Assembly (NCBI GenBank): GCA_013697465.1
Contig: JACCWU010000020.1
Coordinates: 1 to 6,064, forward strand
Direction of reading: 5' to 3'
Length of the DNA: 6,064 nt
Origin: Actinomycetota bacterium
GTDB lineage: Bacteria; Actinomycetota; Thermoleophilia; Gaiellales; Gaiellaceae
Shown: one piece after another, positions 1-4,532 of the stretch
Layout of the letters: the number at the start of each line of letters is the position of its first letter
Position numbering within the stretch: position 1 is the stretch's first letter
The notes under the pieces: model-generated
Told to the model about the DNA's origin: nothing
Seen by the model: the letters and a program-made list of their open reading frames with translations, nothing else
The model's database searches: none
Program-made: the position numbers and the translations under genes

Positions 1-27
1 GTTCAGTCCCCTTCTCCTCTCCCCTGA
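1..27 (+). CDS. possible C-terminal end of an upstream gene
   Basis: Frame 1 reads VQSPSPLP and then meets two consecutive TGA stops (25-27 and 28-30). A strong hairpin follows directly at 33-60. Tandem stops before a terminator-like hairpin fit the tail of a rightward gene whose body lies outside the window. Only eight codons are visible, so nothing can be said of function, and the match could be chance. Confidence 0.25.
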   Translation, partial: VQSPSPLP

Positions 28-32
28 TGACC

Positions 33-60
33 AGCGGCCGCCGCCCCCTCGGCGGCCGCT
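33..60 (+). terminator. strong GC hairpin, terminator-like, next to repeat copy 1
   Basis: Perfect 11-bp inverted repeat: AGCGGCCGCCG (33-43), loop CCCCCT (44-49), CGGCGGCCGCT (50-60). No T-tract follows, so this is not a textbook intrinsic terminator, although U-poor terminators are common in high-GC Gram-positives. It lies just after the possible gene end at 27 and five bases before the palindrome of repeat copy 1. It may terminate the upstream gene or belong to the repeat. Confidence 0.5.
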
Positions 61-65
61 GTGCT

Positions 66-192
66 GCACGGGGGAAACCATGTTTCCCCCGTGCGCCCCC
101 TTCTTTAGCGCGCAGCACGGCATAGCCGTGCGTGGCCTCCCGGGCGGATGAACCGCCCTCCGGCCGCCTTCGGTCGCGCAGTGGACACTGCT
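66..192 (+). repeat. structured intergenic repeat, copy 1
   Basis: This aligns with 2892-3015. Stem A has 13-bp arms (66-78 and 82-94) around a CAT loop; its core is GGGGGAAAC / GTTTCCCCC. A conserved GCCCCCT follows (95-101). A hairpin GCACGGC-ATA-GCCGTGC (115-131) is perfect here but not in copy 2. Stem B is GGGCGG (142-147) / CCGCCC (153-158), preceded by the shared 11-mer TGGCCTCCCGG (133-143) and followed by CGGCCGCC (161-168). By hand count the copies match at 29 of 32 positions over 70-101 and 29 of 36 over 133-168. Three stem pairs differ by compensatory change. The right edge is fuzzy. The element ends about 22 bases before the dehydrogenase start. I do not recognise it as a named family. 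Confidence 0.75.
178..191. promoter_or_regulatory. small palindrome upstream of the dehydrogenase (candidate operator)
   Basis: Perfect inverted repeat GCAGTG-GA-CACTGC, 22 bases before the chosen ATG at 214. Size and position suit a repressor site or a 5' UTR hairpin. It also lies at the weakly conserved right edge of repeat copy 1; the matching stretch of copy 2 does not keep the symmetry. No clear -35/-10 pair is visible nearby. Confidence 0.3.
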
Positions 193-213
193 TCTCCCTG
201 GGATACTCACCAG

Positions 214-894
214 ATGAAGTCGGCGCTTATCACCGGAGGTTCCTCCGGAATCGGCTTCGCGCTCGCGCGGATGCTCCGAGACGAGGGCTACGGGCTCACG
301 CTGGTGGCTCGGCGGCCCGAAAAGCTCGCAGCGGCGGCGGCAGAGCTCGATGCGGAGGCCTTCGCGGCCAATCTCTCGGACGAGGACGGGTGCGTTCGCG
401 CCGTGGCCGCCCACGCGAAGCGATGGGAAGGCATGGACGTGCTCGTGAACTCCGCGGGCCTCGGTATCGGCGGCTCGTTCGGCAACCTGTCCACGAAGAA
501 GATCGACCTCCAGCTCGACGTCAATCTTCGCGGAACGCTGATCGTCACCCGGGAGGCGCTCCCTCTGCTGCGGGAGTCACGTGGATCGATCGTCACGCTC
601 GCCTCGATCGGGGGCACGATCCCCGTGCCCGGCCTCGCCATCTACGGGGCGACGAAGGCCGCGCTCATCTCGTGGACGAACTCGCTGAACCGCGAGGAGG
701 CGGAGCATGGCGTGCGCGCGACCGCGCTCTGCCCGGCGTTCGTCGCAACGCCGATGACGGACTGGACCGGCCTCCCGGACGACGAGATGATCCAACCGGA
801 GGATGTCGTCGAGCTGGCGCGCACCGTGCTCCGTCTCAGCCCCCGCGCGCGAGTTCCGCAGATCGTCGTCGAGCGAGTCGGCGACGAGGTGTGA
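214..894 (+). CDS. short-chain dehydrogenase/reductase (SDR), classical type
   Basis: A 226-residue cytosolic NAD(P)-dependent oxidoreductase with a Rossmann fold. The cofactor glycine motif TGGSSGIG is at residues 7-14, NSAG at 79-82, and the catalytic set is N104, S131, Y144 and K148 (YGATK). PAFVATP (174-180) matches the usual post-catalytic Pro-Gly region, with A replacing the common G. Arg33-Arg34 after the second strand (LVARR) favour NADP(H); this is inferred from family rules. It is slightly short for the family (about 250) but complete. I chose ATG 214 because the fold begins at once (MKSALITGG). In-frame ATG 148 lies inside a repeat hairpin and GTG 181 inside a palindrome, and both would add an unconserved-looking tail. 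No strong Shine-Dalgarno is visible. It stands alone, convergent with the mini-gene at 1122-1217. Substrate unknown. Confidence 0.92.
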   Translation: MKSALITGGSSGIGFALARMLRDEGYGLTLVARRPEKLAAAAAELDAEAFAANLSDEDGCVRAVAAHAKRWEGMDVLVNSAGLGIGGSFGNLSTKKIDLQLDVNLRGTLIVTREALPLLRESRGSIVTLASIGGTIPVPGLAIYGATKAALISWTNSLNREEAEHGVRATALCPAFVATPMTDWTGLPDDEMIQPEDVVELARTVLRLSPRARVPQIVVERVGDEV

Positions 895-1121
895 GGGGCA
901 GGGTCCAGGGCCCGCACCGCCCCTGCGAGCACTACTAGTAGTAGGCATGACACCGAGCTCGACACCCGGGCGAGTGCCGCAGCAGAGCGCATCGGGGCCC
1001 AGTGCAATTGGGCCCCGATGCAAATCGCGCCCCCAAAGCAATCGGACCTAGGGCACCGGACACTGGTGTTGCGAAACCTCGTGCCTGGTAACGCCGATCC
1101 AGCCGCAGGCGGCGGGTGGTA
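895..1121. other. convergent intergenic region
   Basis: This lies between the ends of the rightward dehydrogenase and the leftward mini-gene. It holds a 12-bp perfect palindrome (931-942), a perfect 13-bp stem-loop (989-1021) and small GC hairpins such as CGCCG/CGGCG (1092-1096 / 1110-1114). Reading frames crossing it are low-complexity, Arg/Pro/Ala-rich and cut through the stem-loop. I see no credible gene in it. Confidence 0.6.
989..1021. terminator. perfect stem-loop between convergent genes (bidirectional terminator candidate)
   Basis: GCATCGGGGCCCA (989-1001) pairs with TGGGCCCCGATGC (1009-1021): 13 pairs, no mismatch, 7-nt loop. It stands about 95 nt after the dehydrogenase stop and about 100 nt after the leftward mini-gene stop, so it can serve both. 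There is no T-run on either strand, so it would be an L-shaped (U-less) terminator or an RNA 3'-end stabiliser. Confidence 0.6.
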
Positions 1122-1217
1122 CTAGTGACCGTCAGGCCAGGAGTTCGGGAAGACCTTCCCGAACCAAGCCGCCAGCAGTGCCAGGTTGGCAACGAGCAGC
1201 AGCAGTCTTGGCTTCAT
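1122..1217 (-). CDS. 31-residue hydrophobic mini-protein, candidate signalling pro-peptide
   Basis: ATG at 1217 with a perfect AGGAGG (1223-1228) five bases upstream, the best ribosome site in the window. The start lies 14 nt after the TAA of the HTH-TPR regulator, so co-transcription is very likely. The protein has a basic start (MKPR), a 16-residue hydrophobic stretch at residues 5-20 (LLLLVANLALLAAWFG) and a polar tail KVFPNSWPDGH. That is the layout of a signal peptide with a short mature peptide, as in Phr, PapR or NprX, which also follow their HTH-TPR or TPR receptor gene. A tiny single-pass membrane protein fits equally well. No ideal AXA cleavage site is visible; LAA at 15-17 is the nearest. 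A perfect 10-bp inverted repeat (1143-1164) lies within the gene. The longer in-frame reading back to 1463 runs antisense-like through the regulator gene and is rejected as the start. Confidence 0.6.
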   Translation of the reverse strand: MKPRLLLLVANLALLAAWFGKVFPNSWPDGH

Positions 1218-1231
1218 GGCGACCTCCTCTC

Positions 1232-2599
1232 TTAGAAGCGGATTTCCTGAAGCGCCTCGGCAGCGCTCCGGTACAGGCGCGCGGCGTCGCGGTCTCTGCC
1301 GCGACGTGCCGCGAGGTCCCCCAGTGCGACCCACGCCTCGGTCCGGTGGCTGATCGACGCGAGCTGCTCCGCAGCCGCGTCCGCCGCCCGGAAGCACTCC
1401 TCCGCCTCCTCGAGCCGCCCGCGCTCCATCAGCGCTCGTCCCAGTACGAGCTGCGACGGGCAAACCTCGTGCAGGAAGTCCTCACGACCGTCGAGTAGAG
1501 CGAGCGCCTTCCTGGCCGTCTCGTCCGCCTGGTCGTACTCCTCACGGCGCAGATGCACCGCGGCCAGCCCACCGAGTGCCTGAGCGGCGTCGGCGGGCGA
1601 ATCCGTCTCGAGCGCCCGCGCGAAGGACGCCTTGAGGTGCTCGACGGCGCGCTCCTCGTCACCCAGGAGAAGCGTTATCCCGCCGAGCATGAGCAGAAGG
1701 CGCCCGACGTTCTGCTCGTCGTTCAGCTCCTGGTACAGCTCTCTGGCCCGCTGCGCGTAGTTGCGCGAAAGCACCCAATGACCCTGCCTCTGGGCGATGT
1801 GCGATGCCTGGAAGTACGTGTTGGCGATCGCACGCCGGTCGCCGAGATCCTGCGCCAGCTCGAGCGCGCGCTCGACGTCCTCGCGCGCGGCGACGTAGTC
1901 GCGCTGGCGGCGGTGACAGCGCGAGCGCCAGCCGAGCACGTCCGCCCGCAGCAAGTCGCAGGGAAGGCCTGAGCGCTCGGCGAGAGCGAGGGCCTCGTCG
2001 AAGAGGGCGACCGCGGTTCCGATGCTCGAGAGCTTGTAGCGACACACGCCCAGCCGGAAGACGACGTCCGCCCGATCGACGTCCGAGAACTCGGATCCCT
2101 CCGCGAGAGCGCGTGCCTCGAGCAGGAGGTCGATGGCGCCGCGGATCTCGCCGTGCTGCTGGAGCGCCCACGCCTCGCCGGCGAGCGCGCGAAGCTCGAG
2201 CGACGGCGCGAGCGTGCCGGCCACGATCTGCCGCGCTTCGCGAAACGCGTCGACTGCCTCCATGTCCTCGTGCGCCTCCGATAGCGCTTCGGCTCGTGCG
2301 AGCAGCGTCTCGACCTTCGTGCGCTCCTCGGTGGAGACCCCCACCGAGAGGAATGCCGGGTCGACGGCGAGCCGCTGCGCCAGCCATGCGATCGTCTCCT
2401 CCGTCGGGCGGGTCTTCCCGCGCTCGATCTGGCTGATGTACTCCTTCGAGAAGCGGCCGGCCGCGAGGTCGGTCTGGGTCAGCCCGCAGGCGATTCGCAG
2501 CGAACGCACGCGCTCGCCGAGACGCGTGCCGTCCCCGGGCTTCGGACTGGTGGCGGTCTCGTTCATGCCCATCGGAGTGAACCCGGGATCCGGAGCCAT
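1232..2599 (-). CDS. XRE-family HTH regulator with about nine TPR repeats (RRNPP-like)
   Basis: A cytosolic DNA-binding regulator of 455 residues. After a 26-residue flexible lead comes an HTH_3/XRE domain (about 27-85): LTQTDLA at 40-46, then SKEYISQIERG (51-61) as recognition helix and turn, then TRPT. Residues about 95-452 form nine helix-pair repeats of 34-39 residues, with breaks near 133, 170, 212, 252, 293, 333, 373 and 413. Each shows the A/G-rich TPR pattern (for example HGEIRGAIDLLLEAR, RGRLEEAEECFRAA). N-terminal XRE plus C-terminal TPR is the RRNPP plan; NprR, of similar length (about 420), also has nine TPRs. Peptide binding here is inference. Start ATG 2599 has GGGGGAG just upstream, in a small hairpin; Met10 and Met12 are alternatives without a Shine-Dalgarno. 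The mini-gene follows directly. Three CTTGAC-type half-sites lie upstream, so autoregulation is plausible. No clear -35/-10 on this strand. Confidence 0.9.
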   Translation of the reverse strand: MAPDPGFTPMGMNETATSPKPGDGTRLGERVRSLRIACGLTQTDLAAGRFSKEYISQIERGKTRPTEETIAWLAQRLAVDPAFLSVGVSTEERTKVETLLARAEALSEAHEDMEAVDAFREARQIVAGTLAPSLELRALAGEAWALQQHGEIRGAIDLLLEARALAEGSEFSDVDRADVVFRLGVCRYKLSSIGTAVALFDEALALAERSGLPCDLLRADVLGWRSRCHRRQRDYVAAREDVERALELAQDLGDRRAIANTYFQASHIAQRQGHWVLSRNYAQRARELYQELNDEQNVGRLLLMLGGITLLLGDEERAVEHLKASFARALETDSPADAAQALGGLAAVHLRREEYDQADETARKALALLDGREDFLHEVCPSQLVLGRALMERGRLEEAEECFRAADAAAEQLASISHRTEAWVALGDLAARRGRDRDAARLYRSAAEALQEIRF

Positions 2600-2602
2600 A
2601 CG

Positions 2603-2618
2603 CTCCCCCGGGTGGGGG
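2603..2618 (-). promoter_or_regulatory. ribosome site of the regulator inside a small hairpin
   Basis: On the - strand the leader reads CCCCC-ACCC-GGGGG-AG and then CGT before the ATG. The GGGGG (complement of 2605-2609), which forms the Shine-Dalgarno, can pair with CCCCC (complement of 2614-2618). This five-bp GC stem could dampen translation initiation. Seen directly as sequence; the regulatory effect is inferred. Confidence 0.3.
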
Positions 2619-2637
2619 AAGTCGGGTTCCTTCTCGA

Positions 2638-2681
2638 GTCAAGCAGACTCTAGCTCAAATCACTTGACCGAGCTACTTGAC
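2638..2681. promoter_or_regulatory. cluster of CTTGAC half-sites (candidate operator)
   Basis: One inverted copy GTCAAG (2638-2643) and two direct copies of ACTTGAC (2662-2668 and 2675-2681, 13 bp apart). TCAA-ATCAC-TTGA (2655-2667) forms a small dyad, and GAGTC-AAGCA-GACTC (2636-2650) another. The rightmost copy overlaps the -35 box of the rightward promoter. The cluster lies between the divergent regulator gene and that promoter, the usual place for the operator of an autoregulated HTH regulator. The assignment to this regulator is inference. Confidence 0.45.
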
Positions 2682-2705
2682 TTTTTTGGACACGGCTCCT
2701 ATAGT
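2677..2705 (+). promoter_or_regulatory. near-consensus sigma70-type promoter, rightward
   Basis: -35 TTGACT (2677-2682), a spacer of exactly 17 bp, and -10 TATAGT (2700-2705). It sits in a noticeably AT-richer patch of GC-rich DNA. Expected transcription start is about 2711-2713. It points away from the regulator gene and towards the terminator at 2855-2884, with no convincing protein in between. This is the clearest promoter in the window. Confidence 0.7.
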
Positions 2706-2711
2706 CAGGCC

Positions 2712-2886
2712 CACAACCGCACCGATCGGACGCCAGATCGGATGTGAGGGCACCACCGCCGGATCCGCCGACGGGCACAGGTAGAACGTGGCTGGGCCGC
2801 AGAGTCACGATTTCTCCGGCTCGTCGCCCCGGGAAGGGGTTGCCTCGAACGGAGAACGCCCCCGGAGCCGCAGCCGGGGGCGTTTT
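2712..2886 (+). ncRNA. candidate structured small RNA (about 175 nt)
   Basis: Defined by the strong promoter at 2677-2705 and the terminator hairpin at 2855-2884. Candidate helices: CCGATC/GATCGG (2722-2727 / 2736-2741); CGTGGCT/AGTCACG with one G-U pair (2787-2793 / 2803-2809); TTCTCCG/CGGAGAA (2812-2818 / 2850-2856) enclosing CCCC-GGGAA-GGGG (2827-2839). The last enclosing helix shares two bases with the terminator stem, so the two compete slightly at the base. The only frame of any length begins at GTG 2744, has no Shine-Dalgarno and runs through the terminator. I do not recognise an Rfam family. It could be a free regulatory RNA or a terminated leader. The start is inferred, not mapped. 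Confidence 0.4.
2855..2884 (+). terminator. intrinsic terminator, rightward
   Basis: AACGCCCCCGG (2855-2865), loop AGCCGCAG, CCGGGGGCGTT (2874-2884): 11 perfect pairs, followed by TT and then CACAT. The T-run TTTT (2883-2886) makes the + strand the better reading. On the - strand the tail is TTCTCC, so it may also slow leftward transcription from the exporter gene. It ends seven bases before repeat copy 2. Confidence 0.7.
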
Positions 2887-2891
2887 CACAT

Positions 2892-3015
2892 GCCGGGGGA
2901 AACCATGTTTCCCCCGGCTGCCCCCTCTGCGTCTGGGCACGGCTGACCCCGCACCTGGCCTCCCGGCCGGCACAGCCGGCCTTCGGCCGCCACACTTCGT
3001 GCACAGGTTGCTGTC
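2892..3015 (+). repeat. structured intergenic repeat, copy 2
   Basis: Second copy of the element at 66-192, in the same orientation. Stem A has 12-bp arms (2892-2903 and 2907-2918) around CAT, with the same nine-base core on each side. GCCCCCT is at 2920-2926, GCACGGC at 2937-2943, TGGCCTCCCGG at 2956-2966. Stem B is GGCCGGC (2965-2971) / GCCGGCC (2975-2981), then CGGCCGCC (2984-2991). Stem B sits at exactly the same alignment columns as in copy 1 although its sequence differs. The similarity fades towards the exporter's stop codon at 3016-3018. Here the element is antisense to, and downstream of, its neighbouring gene, whereas copy 1 is upstream of and sense to the dehydrogenase. Confidence 0.75.
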
Positions 3016-4446
3016 TTAGGCCGCTAGCTCGGTCGCTTTGGGCTGCGACACTTCTTCGAGCTCGTGTGGGCGGACTAGCGCGAAGGCGACGATCGCGCCG
3101 GCGAGCGCGATGAACGCCGCGACGAGCAACGAGCGCTGGAAGCCGTCCATGAAGGCATCGACCGTGCGACGGCCCGCTGCCTCGCGGGCCATGATCGCGC
3201 CCATCAACGCGATACCGAGTGAGCCGCCGACCTGGCGGAATGCGTTCAGCACGGCCGCACCCACTCCGGCGTTGTCGACCGGCACGGCTCGGGTGGCGGC
3301 GGCGGCGCTCGGCGTCATGGTCATCGCCATGCCCGCACCCCCCACGAGGAAGCCGGGCAGCAGGTTCCAGAAGCTCGCGTCGGCGGTGAGCCGCGAGAAG
3401 TAGAGGAGCTGTGCGGCGACGAGCAGCATCCCGACGGTCATTAGCGCACGGGATCCCGCGCGATCGGTCGTTTTCCCGGCGATGGGTGCGATCAGGATGA
3501 TCAGGATCGTCATGGGCAGGAACGCGGCGCCCGTCTCGACGGCCGAGAAGCCGAGGATGTTCTGCATGTAGAGCGACACGAAGAAGAAGACGCCGAACAT
3601 CGCGAGAGCGACGAGGAGCACGACCGTGTTCGCGCCCGTGTACGTGCGGTTCTTGAACAGGCCGAGAGGGAGCATCGGAGCCCGCTGATGGCGCTCCAGG
3701 AGAACGAACGACACCAGCGCGACCGCGGCCACGGCAAACGCGCCGACGATGCGCACCGACGTCCATCCGTAGGTGTTGGCCTCGATCAGGCCGTATGTGA
3801 GCGCGAACAACCCCACCGAAGACGTCGCCAGTCCCGGGATGTCGAGCCGCTCGTGCGCCTCGTCCCTCGACTCGTCGATGAGGAGGAAGCTCGCGACAAC
3901 TCCGACGACCCCCACTGGGATGTTGACGAAGAAGATCCAGTTCCAGCTCAGATGCTGGGTGAGGAGCCCGCCGACGAGGGGGCCGATCGCAAGGGCCAGC
4001 GCGGACACTCCGGCCCAGATACCGATCGCTGCGCCACGTTGGGCCGGGGGGAAGGTCGCCGCGATGATCGAGAGCGTCGCGGGGTTCATCAGTGCCGCAC
4101 CCGCCCCCTGCACGACACGCGCACCGATTAGCATCTCGCTGGAGTCGGCAAGCCCGCACGCAAGCGATGCCAGCGTGAAGACGGCGATCCCGACGACGAA
4201 GATCAGGCGGCGCCCGTAGGCGTCCGAAACCTTGCCGCCGATGAGCATGAGCGCCGCGAACGTCAGGGCGTACCCCGCGACGACCCACTGGAGCTCGGAC
4301 AGGTCGGCGCCGAGATCTTCCTGGATCGACGGCAGCGCCACGTTGACGACCGTGTTGTCGAGCATGATCATGAACAGCCCGAACGAAACGGCCGCGAGCG
4401 TCCACCACTTCCGCCGGGGACCCATGAAGACCGTAGGCACGCTCAC
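3016..4446 (-). CDS. MFS drug exporter, DHA2 (EmrB/QacA-like) family, 14 TM
   Basis: A 476-residue proton-coupled efflux permease of the cytoplasmic membrane. Family motifs in order: LDNTVVNVALPSI in TM1 (29-41, the DHA2 D1 motif with Asp30), GGKVSDAYGRR in loop 2-3 (motif A, 70-80), RVVQGAG in TM4 (motif B, 110-116), GPLVGG in TM5 (motif C of drug/H+ antiporters, 155-160), then SWNWIFFVNIPVG (167-179). Hydrophobic stretches continue to about 457, and length matches the 14-TM subfamily; the tail is short and polar. The start is GTG at 4446 with AGGGG eight bases upstream; Met8 has no ribosome site. Divergent from the acyl-CoA ligase with an 82-bp gap. No TetR or MarR gene is adjacent. Substrate cannot be told from sequence; typical family members export hydrophobic or cationic drugs. 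Confidence 0.93.
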   Translation of the reverse strand: MSVPTVFMGPRRKWWTLAAVSFGLFMIMLDNTVVNVALPSIQEDLGADLSELQWVVAGYALTFAALMLIGGKVSDAYGRRLIFVVGIAVFTLASLACGLADSSEMLIGARVVQGAGAALMNPATLSIIAATFPPAQRGAAIGIWAGVSALALAIGPLVGGLLTQHLSWNWIFFVNIPVGVVGVVASFLLIDESRDEAHERLDIPGLATSSVGLFALTYGLIEANTYGWTSVRIVGAFAVAAVALVSFVLLERHQRAPMLPLGLFKNRTYTGANTVVLLVALAMFGVFFFVSLYMQNILGFSAVETGAAFLPMTILIILIAPIAGKTTDRAGSRALMTVGMLLVAAQLLYFSRLTADASFWNLLPGFLVGGAGMAMTMTPSAAAATRAVPVDNAGVGAAVLNAFRQVGGSLGIALMGAIMAREAAGRRTVDAFMDGFQRSLLVAAFIALAGAIVAFALVRPHELEEVSQPKATELAA

Positions 4447-4528
4447 GAGACGAACCCCTGCTCTGCGAAGATCACGACTCCCATTCAGTCATGCCGGCGA
4501 CAGGCCGACAGCCAGCGACTAGCAACGG
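4447..4528. promoter_or_regulatory. divergent promoter region, exporter / acyl-CoA ligase
   Basis: The 82 bp between the starts of two outward-facing genes must hold both promoters unless either is transcribed from further away. I see no convincing -35/-10 pair on either strand. A 13-codon frame (4491-4532) lies in it and ends across the ligase start. Confidence 0.4.
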
Positions 4529-4532
4529 ATGA
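4491..4532 (+). CDS. possible 13-codon leader ORF overlapping the ligase start
   Basis: ATG at 4491 reads MPATGRQPATSNG and ends at TGA 4530-4532, which overlaps the ligase ATG (4529-4531) as ATGA. ATGA overlaps are typical of translational coupling. The ligase itself lacks a clear Shine-Dalgarno, so coupling would help it. The mini-ORF also has no obvious Shine-Dalgarno, and chance is likely enough that I keep this low. Confidence 0.2.
   Translation: MPATGRQPATSNG

Noticed and set aside
33..60. 6C RNA-like hairpin (C-rich loop CCCCCT)
   Set aside because: Only one such hairpin with five Cs is visible; the 6C motif needs two hairpins with six or more Cs each.
148..213. N-terminal extension of the dehydrogenase from ATG 148 (22 extra residues)
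   Set aside because: The ATG lies in the loop of repeat stem B and the extension runs through the repeat edge and a palindrome; the Rossmann fold starts right at Met 214.
132..938. Overlapping 268-codon frame on +
   Set aside because: Arg/Gly/Pro-rich frame shadow of the dehydrogenase gene, with no motif and starting inside the repeat.
1659..2642. 327-codon frame on - overlapping the regulator
   Set aside because: Arg/Ala/Gly-rich shadow of the HTH-TPR gene without domain pattern.
2771..2820. Resemblance to a c-di-GMP-I riboswitch (GCACAGG, GCAGAG, TCCGG)
   Set aside because: The required spacing, the P1b stem and the tetraloop/receptor pieces are missing; the similarity is a few short words in GC-rich DNA.
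2712..2886. SRP RNA or 6S RNA identity for the candidate small RNA
   Set aside because: No SRP helix-8 consensus around a GGAA loop, and the 5' and 3' ends are not complementary as a 6S rod would need.
66..3015. The two repeats as a CRISPR array or composite transposon ends
   Set aside because: Only two copies, about 2.8 kb apart, in direct orientation, with internal hairpins and no spacers or transposase between them.
2744..3019. 91-codon frame on + downstream of the strong promoter
   Set aside because: GTG start without Shine-Dalgarno, low complexity, and it reads straight through the terminator and repeat copy 2.
2705..4408. Long 567-codon frame on - overlapping the exporter
   Set aside because: It runs through the terminator, repeat copy 2 and the whole exporter in another frame; composition is Arg-rich GC shadow, while the exporter frame carries all DHA2 motifs.
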